Below are positions 23,848 to 35,769 of a stretch of 64,000 nucleotides of DNA, one piece after another (position 1 is the stretch's first letter; every line of letters starts with the position of its first letter). The stretch comes from Hymenopus coronatus (Eukaryota > Arthropoda > Insecta > Mantodea > Hymenopodidae): assembly GCA_030762935.1 (NCBI GenBank), contig CM060890.1, positions 61,816,765 to 61,880,764 of the forward strand. The letters run 5' to 3'. Both the position numbers and the translations under genes were made by a program. The notes under the pieces are model-generated. The model was not told the DNA's origin and searched no databases. It saw only the letters and a list, made by a program, of their open reading frames with translations.

Positions 23848-25640
23848 ATATCTACATTTCGGTATTTACACCACATTTTAAATAGGAGTGATTTTAAACA
23901 AAACAATGCGTCTTTATTTATCCAAAATACACGCAAAAACAACATTCAAGAGAATAGAATAAAAATATGCTTTGAAAGAAAAAGGAGTAAGTTTTTACAT
24001 AACAGTTAGAAAGTTGTAAACAAGCAAATCTGAGTATTTAGAAAGCGAATAAAGTTACAGATAATTTTACAAAAGCTGCACATTTTAGTAATTTCTAAAC
24101 TATTTCTGTTGAACGTTTTTGTCTGCATCATGATTTTTATTATATAAATGGTTATACAGTACAAATATTTAATTAGTATCATTAATACTGTATCTGACAA
24201 TAATTTAAGCATCAGGCATCTATACTGTAAGTGTATTAAATAATATTTATCGTTAGTCACGCCTGATTTAATGAAAAACAAATAAAAGTTTCCATTGAAA
24301 TGTAGTTCACACACATTCAGGGACCTCTAAATCTGGTTTCGTGAAAATTGGAAATATAGCTTTAGGAGGAATACTTATAATAGGTATGGCCAATAGAAAT
24401 GACATTCTAAAATACTTTTTTTTCCAGTTTCCATTGCCTCTTAAATGTGTTTCAGTTAACTGAAAATTGTGTTAGAGTCTGCAAAATTATTATAGGCTTA
24501 TTATAATTCTTGAGATAATGGGTTATAATTATAAGAAATCTGACATTCAGCATTACTTAATTTTGTCTATTATTAAACATTGTTCTCTCGTTTTCAGTAT
24601 ATATGGAATTCGTAAAAAATAAAAACAAATATAATGGCACACTAAAAAAAATTAGCGTGGAATTTAGTTTAAAATATAATTGGTCACAGAGGTTAGGCAC
24701 ATAAAATTCTAAGTTCCAAATTAGTAAAAAAGTAATAATTAGTATTATATGTTTTTAAATCTAAAAGGATTTGTTTTAGTATAGCGAAAAATATATTCCT
24801 CGTTTTCGTGGTTTTATTTCACTTTTGTAAAAAGCAATGCACGAAACTCTAGACATCATGACCGTTAATAACACCAATGTTGGTGGTAATCAAATGTGTC
24901 TTGTGTTGGTAGTCGTTCCTTTTATTGTTCTATTCAAGCTCTGGACAGCTTTTGTAATACCATTTTACAGCAGATATTCATAAAAGGATACTGCAGAGGA
25001 TAAACGTGTAATCTGTTAACACCGAATATGAAATATGCATGAAGTACGACATCTAGAGCAAGGGTTAGATATAATGCATTTTGTTTCCTCTCCCTCCTCT
25101 CCTCACACTCACACACACACACAAACACAAACACAGTATGTAGCCTTCACTCCATTTCTCTCACTCTTTGAACAGGGTTGTGTTTTTATGATAGCGCTGA
25201 TTTTCAAATTTGCTTATATCATTTCATGCACTTGGTCAACTATACTTTTCATTTACAACAATATTTTCTGGATATATTCAATTTGGCATAAGTAACTGCT
25301 GTCAAGATGTATAATGAGCTTCCTTGAATGACTGAACCGCCCATTCTCAAGAGAGTAGCGACACTACAATAAATCATTTTTAGAGATTAGCTCTGTAGCA
25401 TCTTAATTATTTAACTTAAAGTGCTGTTTATAATGGAGAATGAAGACCAGAAATAGTATAAATACGTAGTATCACAACTCTTATTTATTACTAACAAAGT
25501 TTTTTTTTCTGATGCTTTCACAACACAGCTGCAGTTAAATTTTTCTCTCGACCCTCGCAGCGGCTCCGAGTACACGCTTTGCTAAGTTGTACAGAATTAT
25601 ATTTTTATTATTTAGCCATTTTATCAGTGCTGGATTGCAT
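23848..25640. other. AT-rich spacer, nothing recognised
   Basis: No gene or shared repeat seen. A 102-codon open frame on the reverse strand (24006-24314) is AT-driven and lacks a domain. A CA tract lies at 25104-25135. Confidence 0.4.
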
Positions 25641-26207
25641 TTAATGTATTACCTGGTAGAGTGGAAGAGAAGACCTTATGGCCTTAACTCCAACCAAGAT
25701 AAACAAAACTTGCCGTCGAAACTGACTTGCTGACGAGCAGTTGGCTGGCCGAGGGCAGCCCGAATGTATGTTACGCGTGTACCCCGTTATGACGGGAATG
25801 TGGGGTTTGCAGGATGTCGGGTGTAGATGAGGTTGGAGGGGAAAGGAGGTAACAAGATTGATCCTCAACGTTGCAGTCATGGTGCAATGGCCCTTGTGCA
25901 GCGCTGGTGTATGTTTATTTAAAATTGTTGTTCTAATTTTGGAGTTTCCATTTAAATTTTTGATATCCAAGCAACTCTGGGAAGGATATAACAGGTGGCC
26001 TAACATGCCGTAGTTTACGTGTGCAGGTAACCTCTTCGTTCGATAAGTTGCTGAATTCAACGGAGCAATGGAAAGCAAACACCGATCAGTGGCGGGCGAA
26101 CAAATAATGCGAGCGGCCATCGTTGCACGCCTGTTGCATGTCAGCGAAACCGGAGAAAGAACCGCGCAATCGCAGTTTCCAGTCCGTGATGTTATACAAG
26201 AGACCAT
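25641..26207 (-). CDS. Unrecognised 188-codon open frame
   Basis: This is the longest uninterrupted frame of the window and lies in a patch clearly richer in GC than its surroundings, outside any repeat I could define. The predicted protein starts MVSCITSRTGNCDCAVLSPV and ends LVGVKAIRSSLPLYQVIH. It has no signal peptide, membrane segment or motif that I recognise, and the composition (many Ser, Thr, Pro, His and Arg) is what a GC-richer random frame gives. It could be a lineage-specific exon, part of a decayed element, or chance. I lean towards chance. Confidence 0.15.
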   Translation of the reverse strand: MVSCITSRTGNCDCAVLSPVSLTCNRRATMAARIICSPATDRCLLSIAPLNSATYRTKRLPAHVNYGMLGHLLYPSQSCLDIKNLNGNSKIRTTILNKHTPALHKGHCTMTATLRINLVTSFPLQPHLHPTSCKPHIPVITGYTRNIHSGCPRPANCSSASQFRRQVLFILVGVKAIRSSLPLYQVIH

Positions 26208-26394
26208 AAACGTTGTTAAATCCCTTCATTTCAGAGTCTTTATCCTAAGAGAATAAAGTCACCATTCGTTTTTGTAACCGAGTACAGCTGTTCTTATTTA
26301 AATTAGACACTAGATCTAGTAAAGGAAAAATAAAACATCAAGGTACCCAACAAAAACTACGCATGGAGTTCACAGAATTTCATATTACTATTAT

Positions 26395-26627
26395 TATTAG
26401 CACCATGATCATCATTATCATTATGATCACCATTATTATACGCTTAGCGAATTAAACAAAACGGGAAAACATCGTAACGAAAAACATCAAAATACGAGAG
26501 CTCGTAATGTTTCATTATATTATTTATTTACATCAGAGAAAGCCCAAAAGATGAAAGTGTGTAACAAAAAATATGGAAAAATGACAGACAGCACATAGTA
26601 TTTCCCTTTTTTATTATTATATTACTA

Positions 26628-26666
<39 letters not shown>

Positions 26667-26966
26667 GCATTATACATTAAAAGAGTAAATTAAAACATGC
26701 GTTATAACGAAACATGCAAAAATGAAAGCAGGCATTGTGCTACGTGTTCGTATGTTTGCATATTTTCTTAATGATAATTTCATGTTTTGATTCACACTGC
26801 TAAGCGTGATAATATTAATGGTAATAATACAGCAAAACATTAGATGCCCTCGTGTTTACATATTTTTCGTTACGACGTTTTCAGTGCTGATTTATTTCAC
26901 TAAGCGTATTCTGCCTGATACAATTAATAATGATAATATTCTGAAACACTACATGCTGTCGTGTTG
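26395..26966. repeat. Inverted array of about 110 bp units with ATT tracts
   Basis: Units containing acgcttagcgaattaaacaa and aacatcgtaacgaaaaacat lie on the left (about 26435-26740). Their complements, such as tttttcgttacgacgttttc and ttcactaagcgtattctgcc, lie on the right (about 26745-26966). Within each half the unit recurs two or three times with heavy divergence. ATT/TAT tracts separate units, the largest at about 26612-26666. The whole is an imperfect palindrome centred near 26740. Confidence 0.65.
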
Positions 26967-28007
26967 AGACCCCCTGTATCCCAAAACAAATGTTTTAGAA
27001 AACGGTCAGTATGTGTGTGTACGTGACTGTTTTCGAGATATTCCTTGTTATTGGTATCTATTTGTGAAGCACTTATACTCTTCTCTTACGGATTACCAAT
27101 TTAACCAAATTCAGCAAAATTCATCCAGATTAACGTGGCCTTCAAAGGCGCTTTCCAGAAAAATCAAGATATACATTTTATTTGTCATGTAAATATCTTA
27201 AATATTCGGCAATTTAATCAAAATATTTAAAGCCATTTTTGAGAAAATCAAAATTTAATTTTTTTCATAAAAGGTTAGTGCGCGTGTGCATCTGCGCGTG
27301 CGTGCGTGTGCGTGTGTGTGTGGACAACATAGCTCAAAACGAAAAGCCCGTTAATATCAAACTCGGTATATAGGTTTAATATCTCCAAGGATACGACTCG
27401 AAAATTTTCACGAAAATCCCCCCAGGCTATATTACTCTTTATATATAAAAAATTTGGTATATTTTGATGTTATCAAAAATGACTAACGATTTCGACCAAA
27501 ACACAACATGCTTAACATATTTTAATGAAAAACTAAATGTATATCTTGAATTTTCTGTAAATAACCTCTGAAGACCTCTTTATCTGGATGGAGTTTGCTA
27601 AATATTGGCTAACTGTCAAACAGTAATAAATAGGCAAAAACTTACTACACAAAAAAATTAGATCTCGTTAAAACACAAATGTTTTAATTTTGTTTCTTTT
27701 GTAGAGCTAATACTCTAGATATTCCTTGTTATCGGTTTGAGCTTTAAAATTTCTCAACTAGAATTGAAAACCCCCTAGCCTGCAAATGAATTTCAATCAC
27801 ATAGAAGCCAGCTTTTAAATTATTTGATTATCGCTTTAGCCTAATATACGTATTCTCTTGTTTTCATTCTACGTACTTACAAAGAAGCAAGTAATAAGAC
27901 CATGTTTATCTCGAGGAGTATGCATTAGATAGAAGAATAAGTTCTTTAACAATAATTTGTTATAGGGATGTAGAGAAAGTCATTAATAAAATACATCAAA
28001 GTTTTTC
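26967..28007 (+). repeat. Rep-A composite with internal inversion
   Basis: Segments in order are: an early forward piece (gagaccccctgtatccc, about 26968-27025); a late forward piece (gttttcgagatattccttgt, to about 27085); a reversed mid piece (aattcagcaaaattcatcca to about 27260); then a long forward piece from a gcgcgtgtgcatctgcgcgt tract to the 3' end at 28007. The late-forward to reversed junction around cttctcttacggattaccaa also occurs at 46415-47155. Confidence 0.8.
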
Positions 28008-28463
28008 CTTAAAGACAGAATGGATTATCTAATTCATTCCATATCCAATTTTCACTCAGGTGCACGGTTATTGCACATGCATCTTTAATCTGGGATACTA
28101 GGAACCGGTTTTCATCAACTTATGAATATACCCTTATCCATTATGCTCTTTAGGTTGTTATGGTTCCAACCAGGTTTCTATGAATACAGGGTGGAGCAAA
28201 TAATGATAATATTACGTAAGGAACATAGTTAAATACTATGCTAACGTTGCATTTTGTAGAAGTTGAATTCTCACACATCACCTAAAATAATCTATTGCCA
28301 ATTTTTATCCTGGGTAACTTAAAAGCAACGATCTTATTGCTTACATTTACACTTTATCTAACCATTGCTGAATAAACTACTCCTAAAAACCTTTATTACT
28401 GTAACTAATACTACTTGGTCATCTCTGCGTGTATATATATACCAGGCACTCAAACCTTTTGCG

Positions 28464-28855
28464 CACAGGCTGTTCTAAGTATAAGTACAAATATGGGTAT
28501 TGGTAATTAAGGGCAGTTAATGGACACCATTACATAAATATGTGCTTAATTTTCGGAGCTATGCGAATAGAATTATTCTAGTTAAATAGTGCATTCAAGA
28601 AGCGTGGCAAGGCATACATGCTTATTTTTATTCAGACTACGAGTCAAATGGCGTAACCTTCAGTGGGCGGCCCTTGCTGTAACAAATGTTGAAAAATGGA
28701 TGGTATCAATACTTTTCGCAAGTTCAAGGACCCCACATTATCTAGGCCAGATCGTCACGTATTGAGATGCGAAAACGTAGAAACAAAAACTGATAGTTTG
28801 TGCTGACAGGAGTTGTTCATTTTGCTTTGCAGTTAATACCTTACAAAATATATAA
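28464..28855 (+). repeat. Dispersed repeat C, copy 1
   Basis: Matches 52714-53115 in order: acaggctgtt start, a ttggtaattaagggcag region, catacatgcttatttttatt, aaatggcgtaacctt, taacaaatgttg, tgctgacagg and a ttttgctttgcagttaa end. Non-coding, no frame conserved. Confidence 0.65.
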
Positions 28856-28859
28856 TCAA

Positions 28860-29750
28860 TAAACTATGTGAAAAAGCTGTTGGACAAAGAGAAGAAACAG
28901 CTAACGCATCAAAATAGATGTAACAGCTTGAGTTAGAAAATATTTTAATGAATCTTCTGTGGTAAATATGTTTTTATTGGACACACATTATGTAACCATT
29001 TATCAAATGCCTAACATAACACTGTACTTCACTATTGTCTCACTTTAAATTTACAGTAGCATTCATTCAGCATTACAACGAAAATAACTGACGTAGTATC
29101 TCAAAAACTAACCACAGTTTACAATGAATTTCATTTAGGTATAAAGAGTTTAAGAATTATATATAGTAATACATTATTTATGTCAGTGTAAATTATAATT
29201 TTTAAAGGCGTTGCTGTGCATTAAAAATCACTTACCAAGATATAAAAAAGGAATAGTTATCCCTACAGGGAGGAAGAAGGTGTAATTTCTGCTGCATTTT
29301 ACTACCAACACCAAAATTGCGGTGTTCTTGCTGCTGAATAAACAATGTGTGGCACGTCGTCTTAAGACGGGGGTCAGTGCAGCATCTTGAAAGCTTAAAA
29401 TGTAATAAATTATGCAAAGCGAAATTCTGGCTAGTGCCGCAGGTAACACGTAATGCAAAAAGAAAGGCTCCGAAGCTCCTTGTGCATAACCCTAAAACAA
29501 AATGGTACTTTTATGGTTTGTGTAACTTCTTTCGCATGAGAAATGTCAATAGACTTCCCGGATTCATGTTGAAAAAATGTTTTTTTGACGTTATTCAAAG
29601 GGCCCCATTATCTCAATCCATTCTTGATTTTTACTCAATATTGTTTATTAGGTTCAAATTAGTGATTTCTAATTATAGATTTTAGCATACATTTTCCAAG
29701 AGAGTTGCATACACCGGGAAAAAATTGCTCCCTCTACCAGTACCCCATAC
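28860..29750. other. Spacer with overlapping opposite open frames
   Basis: Open frames at 29347-29685 (forward, 112 codons) and 29228-29458 (reverse, 76 codons) overlap on opposite strands. Neither shows a domain, and the forward one is rich in Lys, Arg and Phe as expected by chance. Nothing else was recognised. Confidence 0.35.
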
Positions 29751-29754
29751 CACA

Positions 29755-30433
29755 TAAAAATCTCTTATGTGCTCCATTCACATGACTTTCTCTACATCGC
29801 TACAATAATCGAGATATACATTAACACAAAATATTGTCTTATTACTTGCTTCCTTGTAAATAGAAGGGAAATAAGGGAGTAGCATAGGCTAAATCAATAG
29901 TCAAATCTTTTAAAAGATGATTACTATGTGATTGAAGAACCTTTTTTTGTATGGACAGGAATTGACAAATTCCTGACTGAGAAAATTATGAGTATTTTAA
30001 TATATATATTTTAATGTATAAAAAATGGTCAAATCTACGAAAAAAATGTGTATAACAAATTGTGTATTTTAACGAGCTCTACATTTCTTGTATGGTAAGT
30101 ATTTTGTCTATTTCTTACGGTTTAATCAAAATTTTTGAATTTTTTTCCATATAAAGGGTAGTTGGGGTGGGAGGATTTTCTGGAAAATCTTCGTGTTCTT
30201 GGAAAATACCGAACTTAAATACCAAGTTTGGTATTTGACGATCTTTTCCTTTTTGAGCTGTGCTGGCCATAGATATACAGACCGACAGATGCATACACGG
30301 GCATTTTTATAAAAATGCTTTTTGGGGGGGGGTTTCAGCTGGTCTCAAAGCATGCATTTTGTGTGAAATCTCGATATCTAATATTCGATATCTTCTCTAT
30401 AAACTGTCTACATAGTACGTGTAGAGGAAGTAA
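29755..30433 (-). repeat. Rep-A copy, reversed, internal deletion
   Basis: On the reverse strand it runs from tttacttcctctacacgtac near 30433 to cacataagagatttttatgt near 29755. The mid part between the accgtaagagat block and the ttgatttt block is deleted (about 150 bases). A G-run follows near 30323. Confidence 0.88.
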
Positions 30434-30557
30434 AATAAAAAAAGAAGAAAAGTTCTTATATAAGGACCCGTTATTAAGTTGGTATGGCTTTAAAATAAGA
30501 GGCCCTCCAACATTCATGGCTCTACCTGGTTCTACCTAGAATGTGATTAGTTTAGTA

Positions 30558-31318
30558 CATTTTCTCCACACACTACGTTTATACTAAGAAGAGAAGGCTT
30601 TGTGATCCAAAACAGTTCGATATCGAAATTTCACTGGAAATACGTGTTTTGAGGAATGCTGAGTCCAAAATAAGTATTTTTAGAAAAAGGTGCATCTGTA
30701 TGTGTGTGTATGTATGTGCGCGCGCAGATGACATAGCTCAAAAACGAATAAGATCGTTAAATACCAAATTTGGTATTAAGTTTGGTATCCTCCAAGGATA
30801 CGATACGGGATTTTCAAGAAAATCCGCTCACGCCAAACTTCCCTTTACATATACATTTATTGAAATGTTCGTTTTTCTAAAAATGGGGCTAAAGGTTTTG
30901 TATTAAAATATCGTATATTAAAGATCTTTGCATTAAAATTACAATTACTTGAATTTATATGACTTGAATTTTCTGGAATTGGTATCTGAAGGCCTTTTCA
31001 TTCTGGATGAATTTTGCATAACTGGTAAGCCGTAGGAGATGGGAAAAAAGTTACTACATAAAAAGTTAGCTCTCGCTAAAACATACAATTTTGACGCATT
31101 TTTTTTAGGATAACCGTGTTAGGGATATTCTTTGTTACTGGTTTCAGTTTTAAATGTTTCTCAAACGGGAGATCTTTCGTTTTATCTCTCGTTTATTCCT
31201 AGCCGTGCAAAGGGAGCAAAATTTCAATTGCTTCACATAGCACCCTACCTTTTATAGAATTTGACTATCGCTTTAGTCTGGTGTATTGCTTTACTTCCCT
31301 TATACTTAGAAGGAACTA
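30558..31318 (+). repeat. Rep-A copy, 3'-truncated
   Basis: Starts acattttctccacacactac and runs to tatacttagaaggaactaat, lacking roughly the last 100 bases including the 3' hairpin. It faces the previous reversed copy 5' end to 5' end with about 125 bases between. An internal gcgcgcgcag tract follows the tgtgtg segment. Confidence 0.87.
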
Positions 31319-32229
31319 ATATTTAATCTAATATTAATTCGTGATGGTAGAAGTACACCTGAAGCTAGGATGCAGGACATTTTTAGATTTGTTATGAAAA
31401 GAATTAATTATCAGTGACGTGTGTTTTTTCAAGAGAAGTTGAGAGCACTTAAGTTTTACTGGTAAAATTTTAGACCTTATCTGCCAGTATAGATTCCGTA
31501 CCTCAGATGGAAGAGCAATGATATGGGAAACCAGATGTTCGTGGTTCAGTCCTTTCTGACAACCTCGTATTGTAAGTTTTTAAAATTACTTCAGAATTTC
31601 AATAAAATTTTCCATCCGAGCTTTGCATGAAAATGGGTATACGTATAGAAAGCTGCCAATACTTTTTATTTACTGTGAAATTGCTAAGTTTTTAAAATTC
31701 TTCACATTATTTGTGTAACTCATTTTCTTAGCATAGTATTCTACTTTTGTTTGTAGTTCCAAACTTGTCCAGCAACGCCGTTTGTTGTATTTTATCTTAT
31801 AAAAACTCCAATAAGCTTTGCAGGTAAATGAGAGCAATACTTTTCGGTGCTTACTTGTTAGTTGGGCGTTCGGTGTGGTTTCGGTGTTTGTTTCTTTCAA
31901 ATGACATATGTAATAAAAAGAGTATATTTACACATAATGTTTATCTGATGCCCCTCTTTCCTTCGCTATTGACCTGAGAATCGACCTCTGTACATTGGTT
32001 AGGGTTGAGTTTCAGACTTCTGATATACAACCTATAGTAGTCATCTATCCAGCGTCTTCAGTCGTTAATGTAAAATTCTTTTGTTTTCCACCCCATTCAT
32101 GCTCACTTTTTTGTTGTAATAAACGATGAGTAGGTGCGAAATATACCTGATAAGGGGTTTCTGTCAACATTCATAAATAAATATTCTTAGGGAACCAAAA
32201 GGATTGGCACTTTTTTCCGACTGTACATA
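31319..32229. other. Spacer with a tRNA-like trace
   Basis: At about 31495-31565 the piece acctcagatggaagagcaat followed by gttcgtggttcagtcct resembles the D-arm and T-arm of a tRNA, probably an old SINE head rather than a gene, because no acceptor stem forms. Otherwise nothing was recognised. Confidence 0.35.
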
Positions 32230-32620
32230 TTAGGTGGAGTATTACATTCTACTCAAAACTGGGAACCAATATTCATGGGAAACATATTTTGAAAACTCCG
32301 TAGAGAAAAAATCGTTTTTACAAAAAACACATTTGTTAATATTTGTTAACATTGATTGTTAGCAACATATCTTAAAACAAACTATCGTCGAAATATGAAA
32401 ACGTCGCGCCGCTAAAACTTCACTCAACAGAACTTTTTCAACACTCTGTTTAATAAAAAAGGTTAATGATTTTAATTAAAACGCTATACATTAGAGACTA
32501 TTACACGAAACAAATTATATCTTTAATTTTCTCCGAATTTCTTCTTAAGTCCATTTCATTTGTAAGGAATATTTTTGAAATAATCTTCTATAACTGGTCT
32601 ACGTTAAGTGACAGATGAAG
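32230..32620 (+). repeat. Ancient Rep-A fragment
   Basis: Diverged similarity in the right order: gtggagtattacattctact, gaaacatattttgaaaactc, aatgattttaattaaaacgc and tatctttaattttctccgaa. The early and middle thirds are present and the 3' third is lost. Confidence 0.5.
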
Positions 32621-33132
32621 GAGTCTTTTATAAAATTAAATAGTATTCCCGGGGTAGATATCTATAATGATTTTTAAATGATTCAATTCTTTAGATATAA
32701 ATATAGACTTATATGGAAAGGAATGAAATCGACTGGACTGCAGATCTACGTTAACATAAAGGTGGTAGTACTTAATTTGTAGTACATGGTTTATCTCCTT
32801 TTAGGATATAGGGTATGCAACGGACAATGCGATCTATAAAGATCTACACGGAGGAAGGGATGAAAGAGCTCGGCAGACTAAAGGCCACAGAGACCGCAGA
32901 AGTGTTCTAATTTTTCCTGAGTCGTAGACACTATTAACCACTAAAGTAGCCCTGAGAGGGAGGTCGAAGGCTAGTACAAACAGGCAGCCTTCAAGTGTCC
33001 ACGGGAATACTCAGTCCTTAGATAAATCAAACAGTGTTGAATGTTTGGGACCTCCTCACATCACGCTAGAGATAAAAATTGTCTTTACTAAATTAACTTA
33101 GTGTTTACTTACGACATTAAAATTACATACCA
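32621..33132. other. Spacer, nothing recognised
   Basis: Moderately GC-rich near 32870-33000, without frame or repeat similarity. Confidence 0.35.
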
Positions 33133-34352
33133 ACACGAGGGTAGGCTGATAAGTCCCGGGCCTCAGACAGATATGGCGCCACTAGGCCAGTTAGACGGTG
33201 GCGTCGTATAGTTGAACTCAAGACTAACTTTTATCCATAGTTACAAGTCTATAACGTGTATAGTTTTCGAATGACAGCATTTTAGAGTTTTCACAAAAAT
33301 GGAGGATTTGGAAAAACGAACAGTGATTAAATACTTCCATTTGAAAGGCTTAATGCCTAAAGAAATCAAGAATAAAATGGACAGTACATTGAATGTCTCA
33401 GCCTCTTCATATTCAATGATTAAATGGTGGGTTGCAGAGTTTAAAATGGGACGTAGGAGCACTAGTGATGAGCGTCGCTCTGGACGCCCTGTAGACGTGA
33501 CGTATCCAGAGATCTTTGAAAAAATTCAACGTTTAGCACTGGAAGACCCCAGTTTAAACTTATTTGAGATAGTAGAGGCTGAAAACATATAAAAGTGACG
33601 TGCAGGTAATATTTTAATAATGTTTTGGGCTTTCACAAAGTCTGTGCAAAATGGGTGCCTCGGTTGTTGACACGTGATCAAAAGCTGCAAGGAAAACTTT
33701 TTCTGTTAAGAATGTGGAGCTCTACCGCAAACATCCCAGTGAATTTTTGACACGGCTTATTAACTTGGATGAAACTTGGATACATCCCTACACTCCAGAA
33801 AGTAAATTACAGTCAAAACAGTGGATTGCGCCAGGCGAACCAACTCCAAAAAATGCAAAGCTATCAAGGTTATGGCGAGTGTTTTCTGGGATGCATAGAG
33901 AATTATTTTAATTGATTACTTGGAAAAGGAAAAAAGAATCACTGGTGACTACTACGCAAGCTTACTGCAACGTTTGAGTGGTGAGCTGAAAAGATAAAAG
34001 ACCTCATTTGGCAAAAAAAAAAAAAAAAATGTTTCATCACGACAATGCTCCGGTCCATCGTTAAATCATTACAATGGGGAATGGAGTGCGAATTAAAGTT
34101 CAAATTGCTTGAACATCCACCCTATTCTGTTCCCGAACCTCATAAAATTTGTTGGAAGAGGTCATTGATGCGGCAAACAGCTGTTTTGAGAATCCTGATA
34201 AATCGTACTACAGAGATGATTTAATTAAATTAGAATACCGATGTGACAAAGGTATTAATTAGCCTTTCTAGAGCTTATGTTGAGAAACAAATGCTTGGTT
34301 TGAAATTCTGTTTTCATCGAGAGGCCCGAGACCTCTCAGCTGACCCCAGTAT
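33133..34352 (+). mobile_element. Near full-length dead mariner element
   Basis: Inverted ends are visible: acgagggtaggctgataagt then cccgggcc on the left, and on the right the complement of ggggtcagctgagaggtctc then gggcc. The length of about 1.2 kb is normal for a mariner. The transposase inside is described separately. The two ends have diverged, so it is not recent. Exact TA target sites are not clean. Confidence 0.88.
33299..34265 (+). pseudogene. Mariner transposase, broken
   Basis: The reading starts at 33299 with MEDLEKRTVIKYFHLKGLMP, an N-terminal helix-turn-helix that binds the element's ends, and includes the WWVAEFKMGR...RSGRP linker. The first frame stops at 33592. Later pieces are VCAKWVPRLLTRDQK, LINLDETWIHPYTPESK (first catalytic Asp) and HHDNAPVHR (second Asp) near 34035. 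The block that should hold the third Asp (PYSPDLAPSD in active relatives) reads PYSVPEPHK, so that residue is lost. The tail EEVIDAANSCFENPDKSYYR closes the protein. Several frameshifts and an A-run of 18 at 34012 interrupt it. Non-functional. Confidence 0.9.
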
Positions 34353-35483
34353 ATTTTGAAATTAATAATTTTTAAAGCTATATTCTAAAATTTGTAATGT
34401 TTGGACGAAATATATCACATTGAATAATTTTGAACTTATTTTTATTTGTAATAGCACGAAACCATGGAACGCGCACAAAAAAATACATCAGAGTATGCGG
34501 TCGACGGTAATAATCGATCCGTTCTTCCAGATGTACATCTCAAAGTTCATCAGAGTCAACTCGCTCTGTATTGTCTCCTTTAGTTTTATAGATTTTCAGC
34601 ATATTTCACACAACTTTTCACGGCGCTTATTATTTTATTGGATTTAATATGATAAACATTAATTGTATAATCTCCATCAAAGCTTTACACAAGCACCAAA
34701 TGGTACACAATTATATTTAGTTTGTTAAATAGTGTATACCATCCATTTCTGTATATCAAATACAACATACTCTAACAACACGGAATACCCCTATCCGAGG
34801 TTTTGCACCAAAATTGAGATGCCTCGTTTTTATTGTCGAACATTCCCTGTTGATTTATGTATTTATAAGGGTATATCATAATCTTTTACTCTGCGCTATT
34901 TTAAATGTCTCAGTTTAATCATAAAAATGGGGGCATTTCTAATGATACGTGCATCCATACCTTCTCTGTTTCCGTCTCTTTGTATAAAAAAACCCTGTAG
35001 AGTAAAGTTGACCAGAGCTATCAAATTTAAAAGATATACTCTTTATGTTTTTTTTTAGAGTTCGGTTGGGTTTTGATAAGAATTAGTTGAGCACTTATGT
35101 GGGCAGCAAATATTAAAAATAAATATTTTTAATTAAAAGCTGCAGATAATCTTTTCTGTAGCATTTTTATTATACAACAAAATCCAGACGAAACTTTATT
35201 TGTGTGTACATTTAGAACATGCTTACCAAATATTATACTGGAAAATGTGCCGTACGGAGCATTTTATTTCAAACATTTAAATGTTAATAACAAATTAATA
35301 AAGCGGAAATTATTTGAAATATTTCTCATATATATTCTCTTATTTGGGATATTTGCCTCTACCTTAACGTTATTAGTATATTAATCCTTAATATATTAAA
35401 GATTAAGTTAAATAAACTAATATACTTCAATGTTATAAATCAATTTTCTTCAAGCCTTAGTGTTTCAAAAAGACAACAAAAAG
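34353..35483. other. AT-rich spacer, nothing recognised
   Basis: Only short AT-rich open frames (34420-34647, 35202-35384) without domains. No repeat shared with the rest of the window was found. Confidence 0.4.
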
Positions 35484-35735
35484 TATGAATAAATGAATGA
35501 ATAAGTGTATTTATTAATATAGCAATATCATACATAGAAATTCAACAGTCGCACGGGTCCACAGACCGTACGTGCTTTTGTAATACACATTACAAGCAAT
35601 ATTAAAACAACAACCACAACAAAGAATTAAAAGAGTAAATACGAAAATAATAAAGACAAAGGAAATACACAGTCAAAAGCAATATTAAACAACAATAAAA
35701 CAAAAAGTAATAGTAATAGATACACAGCAATTGAG
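35484..35735 (-). mobile_element. Non-LTR retrotransposon 3' UTR, copy 3
   Basis: Closely matches 21054-21290: tail of attcattcat-like units, the stem-loop before it, and the two tandem UTR units (aacaacaaccacaacaaaga and the later caatattaaacaacaataaa). The coding part of this family does not follow, so the copy is 5'-truncated near 35735 or recombined. Confidence 0.85.
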
Positions 35736-35769
35736 AGCTCTATCTTTAAAAATATGCAATTTGTGATTT

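Noticed and set aside
26395..26966. CRISPR array
   Set aside because: Repeats are degenerate, about 110 bases and inverted between halves, without regular spacers.
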